Of a DNA stretch of 64,000 nucleotides, positions 33,101 to 41,980 are shown in pieces. The position numbers and the translations under genes were made by a program. The stretch is from Astragalus membranaceus (taxonomy: Eukaryota > Streptophyta > Magnoliopsida > Fabales > Fabaceae), in contig CM076847.1 in assembly GCA_039519185.1 (NCBI GenBank), positions 930,001 through 994,000 on the forward strand, in the 5' to 3' direction. How positions within the stretch are numbered: position 1 is the first letter of the stretch; each line of letters opens with the position of its first letter. The notes beneath the pieces are model-generated. The model searched no databases and had not been told where the DNA came from. It worked only from the letters and a program-made list of their open reading frames with translations.

Positions 33101-33805
33101 TGACTTTTGACAATGTTCAACCTTAATTTCTCTGACATTGGATCAATGCTTATGAAGTGTGTGGTTCATTTATCTTTATTTAATCACCAATTTGCTACAT
33201 GCATACTATTATTGCAAAATTTCTATACAGAGCTCAGAAGATGAGGAAGTACTCAGTTTAACTAGCTAAAGGCTTTTAATATTATTGGGCCTTCCAGGTA
33301 GTGTCATGGACTTGGCTACCTTAAATTTTTGTGTCTGGTGATTCTCATCACAGCCATACTTTGATCAGTGTCTGAACTGCGTCTCCTCATCAAAACTAAT
33401 GAGTATTGATATGGGCAATTTTTGATTTGATAAGACGTTGACTTACTTGTACCATTAGCAGCAGTAATTATAATTTATGCATGATGAAATCAATTGACCG
33501 AGGTGGCTTGTGCTTTTGACATCTCTCTTTATTACTTTCGGTTTATGCAGCTCTCAACCAGTGGCATTTCTGACGAACAGAGGAAGATCTCGATGGATTT
33601 GGTAAATCCTAAATATATTCTCAGGAACTATCTCTGCCAGACTGCAATTGATGCTGCAGAAATTGGTGATTTTGGAGAGGTCCGTAGGTTGCTCAAATTA
33701 ATGGAACATCCTTTTGATGATCAGCCAGGAATGGAAAAGTATGCTCGTTTGCCCCCAGCCTGGGCATATCGACCAGGTGTATGCATGCTTTCTTGTTCCT
33801 CATGA
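27120..33805 (+). CDS. SELO: SelO-like pseudokinase (protein AMPylase), 8 exons, 640 aa
   Basis: Exons are 27120-27434, 27585-27694, 29380-29436, 29519-29818, 30272-30576, 32049-32355, 32451-32724 and 33551-33805. All junctions are GT/AG and in frame (1,923 nt). SelO proteins (UPF0061/YdiU) have a protein-kinase fold but transfer AMP to Ser/Thr/Tyr of targets, mainly in mitochondria. Key residues are present: Lys204 in ELQLKGAGKTPYSR, Glu227 in SSVREFLCSEAM, Asp392-Asn393 in HGVMNTDNMS and Asp402 in DYGPFGFLD. The spacings of 23 and 10 equal those I recall for the bacterial enzyme. The first 45 residues are Ser/Arg-rich and lack acids, like an organelle transit peptide; an alternative Met (MDSPEQ) at 27255 would omit it. 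The C-terminus ends CSS, where animal SELO has selenocysteine-Ser-Ser. Oddity: residues 281-318 are a tandem duplication of 19 residues. Introns 2 and 5 carry TE insertions. Confidence 0.93.
28400..28630 (+). mobile_element. LINE (RTE-like) 3' remnant in SelO intron 2
   Basis: The translation around 28460-28620 (MKAPIRRVDHVEYNPIVRGR, RKRKTIGQDLN, then W.HLIQVADPR) resembles the C-terminal tail of RTE-type LINE reverse transcriptases, which end with an RRVD...RGRRRPKKT-like block. It is decayed and has no RT core. Just downstream (28640-28700) is a CCGG-rich piece resembling the hAT family at 37213. Confidence 0.55.
30330..30443 (+). repeat. 57-bp in-frame tandem duplication in SelO exon 5
   Basis: 30330-30386 and 30387-30443 are adjacent copies encoding RFGSYQIHASRGREDLDLM and RFESNQTHASRGNEDLDLV. 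Both lie inside one exon and keep the frame. The following residues (RRLADYAIRHHFPHIE) rejoin the normal family sequence. Confidence 0.95.
31052..31476 (+). mobile_element. TRIM (miniature LTR retrotransposon) in SelO intron 5
   Basis: Two direct repeats of about 145-155 bp (31052-31195 and 31323-31476) start TGATAGGGACTTGGG and end GCTTATC(A/G). The first is followed by a primer-binding site like TGGTATTAGAGTT. A purine-rich GAGCCCGGGGGCC precedes the second. The internal part is only about 127 bp and has no ORF. I could not see a clean 5-bp TSD. Orientation matches the gene. Confidence 0.85.
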
Positions 33806-34517
33806 GTTGCCTGCTTAGGTAGGCGGATTCCAGATAGCAGAAATAGGAGAGAAGTATTTAAATTTTAAAAAATTGCAAAACAGAAACTAGGAATTAAGGA
33901 AAAAAAATAGTGTATTTGTACTGTATTTAATAAAGATGAGTTGGAAAACGATACAGGAAGAACCATCTCCATAAAGACACAAAATTGGATGCACTTTATA
34001 AAGAGTTATATTACAATTATTTGTTTTTTATATATTATAATTTTCTCTCCTCTCTTTTTCTTTCCAACCATCCTCTCAGCCCAGCATTATTTTGCGAGTG
34101 CACTGTCTGTACGAGATACCTTGTATGCATGAATGCTAATCATTCTTCGCTTGCATAATATCTAACTGACAATTAGCTTGTATTCAATGCAACCAATCCC
34201 TCTTCCTCACGCCACAACCAGGAAGTGTTAGTATTTGGAGAATACAAAGAGAGAGTAAGTGGGCTTTGAGTAGAAAGCAAGCAAAAAAAAAGGTCTTAAA
34301 AAACCAGACTTTGGACTTTTCCAAAGGGCGAAGTAAGCATATATACCATCATGAAATTAGCTAATTAAAACACAAAAGGATATTTTTAGGCGGTGAGTTC
34401 TAACTCCCCTAAAATTCCCATTTATGACACTCTTTTCCTGCTCTTTTAGCATTCCTTCATACACATCTCAAACCAAACCAAACCCAAAGATGACTCTGCA
34501 TCAAAGTTGTCACCCAC
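33806..34517. other. SelO 3' flank and intergenic region
   Basis: Contains the presumed 3' UTR of the SelO-like gene and AT-rich spacer. No further gene was seen. Confidence 0.5.
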
Positions 34518-34613
34518 AGAATCAATCTTTATCCTAACAGAACCCCCCTTGTCTACTCTTCCTCAGAGAATCAATCTTTATCCCAAACAGAACCCCCTTG
34601 TCTACTCTTCTTC
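34518..34613 (+). repeat. 48-bp tandem duplication upstream of the X8 gene
   Basis: AGAATCAATCTTTATCC...CAGAACCCCC followed by TTGTCTACTCTTC occurs twice, at 34518 and 34566. It lies 40 to 130 bp upstream of the TATA box. Confidence 0.85.
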
Positions 34614-34652
34614 CTTTACACTGGGCAATTCTACGGGTTGCCAAGTTGCTTG

Positions 34653-34660
34653 TATATAAA
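34653..34660 (+). promoter_or_regulatory. TATA box of the X8 gene
   Basis: TATATAAA in 'cttgtatataaaaaactccc', 121 bp before the ATG at 34774. Confidence 0.65.
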
Positions 34661-34773
34661 AAACTCCCGTTGTTCTTCTTAGCTTTAAGTCTTTCAGTGC
34701 ACTTGAATTGGAGTGCAACAGTGAAGCAATAATCGGAAGCTGGCATTGTAGTAACCGAAAGTGCAGTTGGATC

Positions 34774-36148
34774 ATGGCAACAATCGGAGTGAGAATGAAT
34801 GCTGGGATACTTCTCCTCTGCCTGACTTTAGTTGCTATTTCTCTCACGCATTGTGGTAAGCTAAATGGAATTTGTTTGCATGTTATATTTAGACACATCT
34901 CTATAAATTGTACGTCATAAATCGTAACCAAGCAAGTTAGGCACATGAATGAATACAGTAACAAACAACTGCATTATGTTAATTTTGCAGATGCAGATAG
35001 ATCAATAAGACTATTGAATGGTCCTAAGAATAGAAGAAATATGATCAACAAGAACCCAAAGAAGTTGAAAATGATTAAGCATTTTGATCTTGATCCATCT
35101 ATATATTTATCAAATGCACTAGCACCAATTCCATTGACAGAAAACAGTGCTCCATATTGTTTGTATCCACCACCAACTTCAACTACTCCTTCTATCAATA
35201 TTCCAACACCCACAACACCTACTGACTTTCAACCAAACCAACCATCACCTCCTTATTATTACACCCCACCAGTTCTTCCAACCCCAACAACCATAACACC
35301 AGGCCCACCAGAAACCCTACCAACACCAACACCTGAAATTATTCCAAGCCCGCCCAGTAACACACCTGAAATTGTTCCAGGCCCGCCAAGTAACATACCG
35401 GGCTCACCAGAGCCTATACTCAATCCTCCCATCATTGTTCCAGGCCCGCCCAGTAACACACCGGGCTCACCAGAACCTGTACTCAATCCTCCCATCATTC
35501 CTCCAGGCCCACCAGAGTCGTCGTCAATGAGCCCACCTTATTACGAGCCCGCCCCACCTTACTTAGAGCCCACAACACCATCCATACCTTCCCCTACTGG
35601 TGGCACTATCCCCAGCCCATCAAGTACTGTTCCACCCCCTAGTGGAGGCAGTGTCCCCAGCCCAAGTGTGTTTCAGCCACCGGTGGTCTATCCGCCACCA
35701 AGTGTACCACCATCACCCAACACTGCCCCACAAGCCACCTTGTGGTGTGTGGCTAAGCCTTCAGTCCCAGACCCAATTATTGAAGAGGCAATGAATTATG
35801 CTTGTTGGTCAGGAGCAGATTGCACTTCAATTCAGCCCAATGGGGTCTGCTTTGAGCCCAATACTATGTTTGCACATGCTTCATACGCCTTCAATAGTTA
35901 CTGGCAAAGGACTAAAGCTTCTGGTGGCAATTGCGAGTTTGGGGGGACAGCCATGTTGGTTGCAGTTGACCCTAGTGAGTCCTATACTACCATTTATTTG
36001 GATTCTCCGTTCTAGTAATTCTATGCTAAAGAAGCTCATAGCTAATCGAAGTTTTGCTAAGTCCACGTTATCTTTTTTAATCACTACTAATGATGCTACT
36101 TTTTACTTCTCAACAGGCTACGATGGGTGCCACTTCATCTACAACTGA
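34774..36148 (+). CDS. secreted proline-rich protein with X8 (CBM43) domain, 3 exons, 365 aa
   Basis: Exons are 34774-34855, 34991-35974 and 36117-36148, with GT/AG junctions in frame (1,098 nt). Residues 1-27 form a signal peptide (MATIGVRMNAGILLLCLTLV...). A basic stretch follows (KNRRNMINKNPKKLKMIKH). Residues about 70-270 are Pro/Ser/Thr-rich with near-identical PGPPSN.PGSPEP.LNPPII repeats, then the X8 domain (about 277-365). The six X8 cysteines are visible (WCV, YAC, ADC, VCF, GNCEF, GCHF). X8/CBM43 domains bind beta-1,3-glucan (callose), so a role in the cell wall or at plasmodesmata is likely. No hydrophobic C-terminal tail follows the domain, so a GPI anchor is unlikely, unlike the PDCB proteins. 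The last exon encodes only the final 10 residues. The glucanase catalytic domain is absent. Confidence 0.92.
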
Positions 36149-37204
36149 TCAGGGGATTTTTTTGTCCTTTCTTTAGAACCAAGCCATTCTTGGAATGGAA
36201 CCAACCAACATTTGAAGAGGGGAGGGAGATAGCCTTTCTTTTATAACCTCCCCTTTCTTCTTGTGAAATTATTTTATGTATGTATTTAGTAGGTAATTTG
36301 GACACAATATTTTTGTATTTAGTAGGTAATGTTTAAAGCCATTGATTTCTATTTTATTGCCATTATCTAACTAAAGCAACTCCGTCTTTTGATGAGTTTT
36401 AATAGGTGGTTTTTACAATCCACAAATCAATAGATTTGTGTACCTACTGAAAGTTGTTTCGATTTTTATTTAATGGTAAAGATGTTGCTAGAAAACCCTC
36501 TCCTACAAAACCAATGAAATGGCGATTCAAAGACATTTATTTATGTTTGAATCAAAGTGATAAGTCTTATCACTCAATAATTTTGATGATAACAAACATG
36601 ATATAAGAGAACAATTTTTCTTTTGGCTAATTAACATCGTTGACCAAATATCTCGAATATTTTTAAATTTATTAAGTCTTTTGGTTTATTTAAATATTTT
36701 GGTTACATTGCTTTATTTAAATCAATGATTTAAAATTGTTTACCAAATATCTCGAATATTTTTAAATTTATTAATCAAGTCTGTTATTTTTTTTGGTCTA
36801 GGGATCTTTGACTCCGCTCCGGGTATCCAGGGGAAAGGCGCCCTGAATAATTCGGAATTCGGCCGGAAGGAAAGTAAAGCGTGTTATAAACTTATAAACA
36901 TACAAATAAGATCTTATGAACATATATGAGGAATTTTTTTTTTGCCAAACATCTCCTTGATGCATTTTTTGTTATTAGTACAAAAACTGTTTATTTTATT
37001 TTATTCTTGAAAGTGAGGATGAAGAGAGGGAAAGTGAAGCCGAATTTTAATCTTGAAAAGAAAAATATTTACTTTATTCTCTCACAATTATCACTATTAC
37101 TATTATTAGTTACAACCGATTACATTTTCTTGAGTAAATTAAGCGATGGAGATGAATTCTAGTATTACTATGTACAATAAGCATGGAAATAGAACCTACG
37201 AGTA
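36149..37204. other. X8 gene 3' region and intergenic sequence
   Basis: 36149-36370 is the likely 3' UTR. Beyond it is AT-rich sequence; 'accaaatatctcgaatattt' occurs twice (about 36640 and 36739). No gene was seen. Confidence 0.5.
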
Positions 37205-37212
37205 CTTATTAG

Positions 37213-37816
37213 GAGTGTTTTAAAACTCGGACTGGGGACCGACTAGGTGGAGGTACCGGGTCACTAGGTCAAAGGTCGGATCGAGGGGTCGACAGTTGAA
37301 TCGCATGACCAAAATCGGGACCGCATGACTCGGATCCGGTCTCTATTTCGTGAATTTTTAAGACCTATATAGTATATAATATAAATTTTGTCCCTATAAA
37401 ATTAATAACTATGTTTATTTTATATCTACTAAAATATAAAAATTAATATATTAATTTATTAATATTTTTAAATTTATTCATACATAATATTAATCTATTT
37501 TAGATCACACAAATTAATATGTACTCAACAAATATGGTGCTTGTTTTTGCTAATAATGCAATAGTGGAAAAGAAAAAGATGAAAAAGAGCAAAAGAAACA
37601 GATTAAACGACGTCGTTTTGATAAAAAAAAATTTAAATTCACAACCCGGTCCGGGTCAAATCGGGTCGCCGGTTCACCGGTTTTTGCAAAACCCGGCCAA
37701 GTCACACCGATTTTCACCGGTTTGCTGCATATCTGATCCATACGGTTGGCCGGCTCGGTTACCCCCGATTCCCGGTTCGACCGGTACGACCGGCCGGGTC
37801 GGTTTTTAAAACTATG
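37213..37816. mobile_element. non-autonomous hAT element, 604 bp
   Basis: The exact 8-bp TSD CTTATTAG is at 37205-37212 and 37817-37824. The inverted termini are GAGTGTTTTAAAACTCGG and, inverted, CATAGTTTTAAAAACCG. The subterminal regions are rich in CCGG, GGTCGG and GACCGG in both orientations. No transposase. Confidence 0.9.
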
Positions 37817-37954
37817 CTTATTAGACCCTGAGCCAATTTTGAGGGGGAAAATATGCTTCAAGTGGGGGCAGTGCACGATTTGAGGATATTGTTGATACTT
37901 GCCATGCCAAACCCCCCACACTTCGAATTCGCTCAACTAAACATGAATTGTTAA

Positions 37955-39349
37955 GGCTTAAATATGTTTTAGGCCCCTACAAATATAACGTGTTTTGGTT
38001 TAGCCTCTACAATTTTTTTATTTATTAAAAACTCATCGTAAAAAACAGATTTTTGATTTAAGCCATTCTGTTAACCAATGTTACAAAAAACGCTGAGTTG
38101 GCTAACTGAAGTATGAGTTTTCATTTATTTATTTTTTCTAATTTATTTTTAATGCTGATTGGGACTGCCATGTCATTGCTTTTTATTTTAATTAATTTTT
38201 ATTCTTCATCTCTCTCAATCTTCTCTTCATAGTATTCCTCATTCCACCATTCCCTCACTGTTCTCTTCTCATTTCTTATAACCCCACTAACATTTTCTTC
38301 ATCCATTGATTCCCACCATTCCAATTTCTTCTTCTTCTTCTTCCCCTTCTTCTTCTCAGATTTCCCCATCTCCCCTCCCTCTAAATCTTCACTCTTTGGT
38401 CTTTCACTCTTCAACAACTGACATCGAACCCGAACCCATTCTCGTTCCCAAATGGCATCACTACCGTCTTCACCCTGTCACCACCGGGTGCACCACCACC
38501 ACCTTGCAAGCCCACCACAGAGATCAGAACCGCCGGCGAGCACTTCCTTTTCCCGCGAACCAACACCACCGTGGTCAGCCCCCCACGTCGCTGTCTCCAC
38601 CGCGAGCTCCCCTATTTTGTCCCTTCTCACCGTCTCGCCCATTTTTATTTCTCCCTCTCACTCTCTCTTCGTTTTTTCCCTATCATCCACAACCACCACC
38701 ATCAAAAAAATTATCTCAAAAAATTTCCGCTGTCGTGAAACAGTCCTTAATAATTGAAACTTTATAGGTTCTTCTTCTCATTTGGTAGAAGGAAACAAAG
38801 CCACATAATTGGAGTGGCAGTACATTGCAGCTGATACTCTGAACTCAAACATTCTCATTGAAGTTTCTGGGTTTGTGCTTTCATGTTCTGGGTTTAATTT
38901 AGGGTTTCCGAAATCAATTTTGGAGAATGAAATTTTGGGGTTTTTGAAATTGATCATTTTGGGGTTGGTTGATTTCGGGTTGTTTTGGGGATTACACTTT
39001 CACTTTCTAGGTTGTGGTTGAGTCATGATTCAAGAAGGTTGAAGGATTTGAGGATTTAGGGATTTGGGGATTAAAGGTTGAAGAAGATGAAAAATAAAAG
39101 AAAATGATTTTTTTTTTATAATTTAATACATGGCTGCCAACTCAACATAAAAAAATTAGGAAAAAAAATACATGTGGCTGACACGTTAGCAATTTTTGTA
39201 ACGTCAGTCTAACGGAAGTCTAACAGAAGGGCCTAAATAAAAAAAATGTATTTTACAAGGAGTTTTTTCTAAAAAATTTTTTGCAGAGACTCAAAACAAA
39301 AGACGCTATATTTGCAGGGGCTTAAATCAAAAGACGCTATATTTAAGCC
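37955..39349. mobile_element. non-autonomous MULE, 1,395 bp, with gene-like interior
   Basis: The exact 9-bp TSD AATTGTTAA is at 37946-37954 and 39350-39358. The TIRs start GGCTTAAATAT and extend about 200 bp with moderate identity ('cccctacaaatata' versus 'cccctgcaaatata'). The interior (38200-39060) is not TIR-derived and is less AT-rich. It contains a Ser/Pro/His-rich open stretch (38306-38767) and 'tttctgggtttgtgctttca'. This is the layout expected of a Pack-MULE with captured host sequence, but I do not recognise the source gene. Confidence 0.88.
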
Positions 39350-39516
39350 AATTGTTAATGTTTAATTTATTTTAGTCATATATATATATATATATTGATT
39401 CATTTTGTTTTAAATATTTAGTTTAGTTTTAATTTTGAAATGTTTTCAAAAGACAAATTTATTTTAATAATATATATGATTTTTTTTGAGAAACAATATA
39501 TTATGATTTTATTTTA

Positions 39517-40560
39517 GGCAGAATAGCACTTTTGGTCCTTTATGTTTGCTCCAGATTTCACTTTGGTCCTTTATCTTTTTTTTGGTCCGTTTTGGTCCTT
39601 TATGTTTCATTTTCGTTTCATTTTGGTCCCTCACGTATTATTATATTCAATTAAAACATTAAAAACATTAAAACAATTAAAATAATTAAAACAATTACAA
39701 AAATAAAACATAAACCCATCCCCCCACCGTCCACCACCACCCACCACCACCCACCACCGTCAACCACCACCCACCACCTCCCCCCACCGTCCACCCCTCC
39801 CCCCACTGTCCACCCCTCCCCCCACTGTCCCCCCTCCCCCCACCGCTGCGCACCCCCTCCCCCCTCCCCCACCGTTCCCCCCTCCCCCTCCCCCCACCGC
39901 GAACCCCTCCCCCACAGCCACCCTCTGTGACCTCCGTGACTCCCCCATCCTATGCGATCTTCTGCTTCCGCTTCCGGTTCGCGTGCACTGGTTCGTCTTC
40001 GCTGGATCTGTGCGCTGGTTCGTCTTCGCTGGATCTGTGCGTCGTCTTCGGCGTCGCGTCCTTCTCCGTCGCGTGCACTGGTTCGTCTTCCAGTTCTGTG
40101 CGTCGCGTCCTTCTCCGTCGCGTCCTTCTCCATGGATCTGTGCGCCGATCTGGTTTTCATCATCTTCGCTGTTCACGGTGGGGGAGGGGGTGCGCAGCGG
40201 TGGGGGGTGGGGGTGGGGGAGGGGTGCGCAGCGATGGGGGAGGGGGAGGGGTTCACGGTGGGGGAGGGGGGAGGGGTTCACGGTGAGAGAGAGAGAGACA
40301 GATCTGGTGGTGGTTGACGGTGGGGGGTGGTGGTGGGTGGTGGTGGACGGTGGGGGGAGGGTTTTATTTTTTTATTTTGTAATTGTTTTAATTATTTTAA
40401 TTGTTTTAATGTTTTTAATGTTTTAATTGAATATAATAATACGTGAGGGACCAAAATGAAACGAAAATGAAACATGAGGGACCAAAACGGACCAAAAAAA
40501 AGATAAAGGACCAAAGTGAAATCTGGAGCAAACATAAAGGAACAAAAGTGCTATTCTGCC
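39517..40560. mobile_element. non-autonomous MULE with very long TIRs, 1,044 bp
   Basis: The exact 9-bp TSD TTTATTTTA is at 39508-39516 and 40561-40569. The TIRs begin GGCAGAATAGCACTTTTG and stay nearly identical for about 190 bp. They then continue as diverged CCACC/GGTGG-rich arms, so most of the element is foldback. The unique centre (about 39930-40170) contains 'ctggttcgtcttcgctggat' and 'gtcgcgtccttctccgtcgc' tandem repeats. ORFs over the arms are compositional. Confidence 0.92.
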
Positions 40561-40569
40561 TTTATTTTA

Positions 40570-41894
40570 TTAATTATTATTGGGAGGTTTCGGCCGTTGC
40601 CATGCCCACGCTGCAACTGGAAGTTGGGCGTGTAGGGTTTTAGCTTGATTGTTTCACACCGAGTGTGGTTGTAATAGAGTGCACTGATAGTGATATATAG
40701 GATGTAAGAATTAGTTGATGAGATTGAATTTTGCTTAGGAATTGGTGGCGACAAACGATGACCAACCAACCAACCAACCAACCCTTTTGATTTGGCAGAG
40801 GACCCATGTCAGCAGCTCAAAAATACCCTAACGTTTTTGAATCCATGCAACAACAGCTATCAAGCAAGAAAGAGAGTGATGATATGAGATGTTTATCAAA
40901 CTGGTGAGGTTTCTTGGCTTTATGTTTCCCTTCTGGTTTGTAATTTTTCATGTTCTGGAAAATTGGTAGGAACATTATCTCTATATATTCTCTAACACTC
41001 TCTTGTCAACATAATCTCTCTCCTTGGTAGCACTCCTCTTATTTCTGCTAGACAAGGATTTATAACTCTTTATTGAACTTACTTCACTATATCTTAAACT
41101 TGTTAAATTGATTAACGGTATTACAGGTAGAAGTAAAGTTCTCATTGCACCCTAGCACGTGTTACAATTCTGTTTATTTTAATGTAATGGTGTGTTGGTA
41201 TGATAGGGAAATGCATACAAGACTTGGACTAGTTATCTACTCATCTCGTCCCGTGCGTACAAGTCTCTGGTTGGTGTGTTTCGTGAAATTATATGGTATT
41301 TTCGTAATGCCATTTTTTCAGGGGTTTGAACTTTCAACTTTCAACATACGTATCAACTTAGAACTCTGACGAAAATAAAGTTCAAATTTATTAATGTATA
41401 CATTTTATATATTTAATTATTTTTATAAATTATAAATTAACGTTGATATTAGTTTAATGACTTGTCTCAGTTAAAGAAAAAAATTTAGATAAAAGAATTT
41501 TTTGTCTCTGTTTCTACAATATGAACCTCACATAACATATATAGTGTATTTTTTTTTATAGGCAATGTTAGTGGGGGTGGGGGATTTGTTAGTTTTCGGG
41601 GTTTGAACCTGGGACCTCCTTCTTACACTCATTGGTGCACTGATTCATTTTTCAATTAGACGACGCGTGTCTCCATCTTGACCAAGTCGGTCGAAGTATG
41701 AAAGGCGCTAGAAAGAGACAATGCAATGCAAGACCGATCGAGTTTAAACTTTAAACTTGAGCCTTACGTGAAGCCAGCCAACAAGCACTTGAACCAATCT
41801 ATACGACACTTTGTCAGTGTCACGGTGACTTTTCAATCTCAAAGTCTTTCTTTAACTTGTTTGTGGTAAAAGCTTAGGACCACTTCTCCAAATT
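40570..41894. other. intergenic region upstream of the receptor kinase
   Basis: No gene was recognised. Around 41610, 'ggggtttgaacctgggacct' looks like the B-box part of a tRNA-derived SINE, but I could not define its ends. Confidence 0.4.
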
Positions 41895-41911
41895 CATATA
41901 TATATAATAGG
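41895..41911 (+). promoter_or_regulatory. TATA region of the receptor-like kinase gene
   Basis: 'catatatatataatagg' lies about 75 bp upstream of the first ATG. It is followed by a (TTAA)n-like run at 41927-41951. Confidence 0.5.
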
Positions 41912-41980
41912 ATGCATGCATGTATGTTAATTAATTAATTAATTAATTAATTGGCCTCAAAACAAACTCAATTCTTAAAT

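Noticed and set aside
33806..34100. SECIS element for the SelO-like gene
   Set aside because: The protein ends in Cys-Ser-Ser and stops at TGA normally; I see no reason to invoke Sec insertion, and plants lack the pathway.
38199..38417. Lys/Glu-rich minus-strand ORF
   Set aside because: Low-complexity CTT/TTC-rich sequence inside a MULE, with no domain; the plus strand has an equally plausible open stretch.
39651..40426. Long ORFs on both strands with Gly/Arg/Ser-rich products
   Set aside because: They cover the GC-rich inverted arms of a foldback MULE, and the same stretches are open on both strands.
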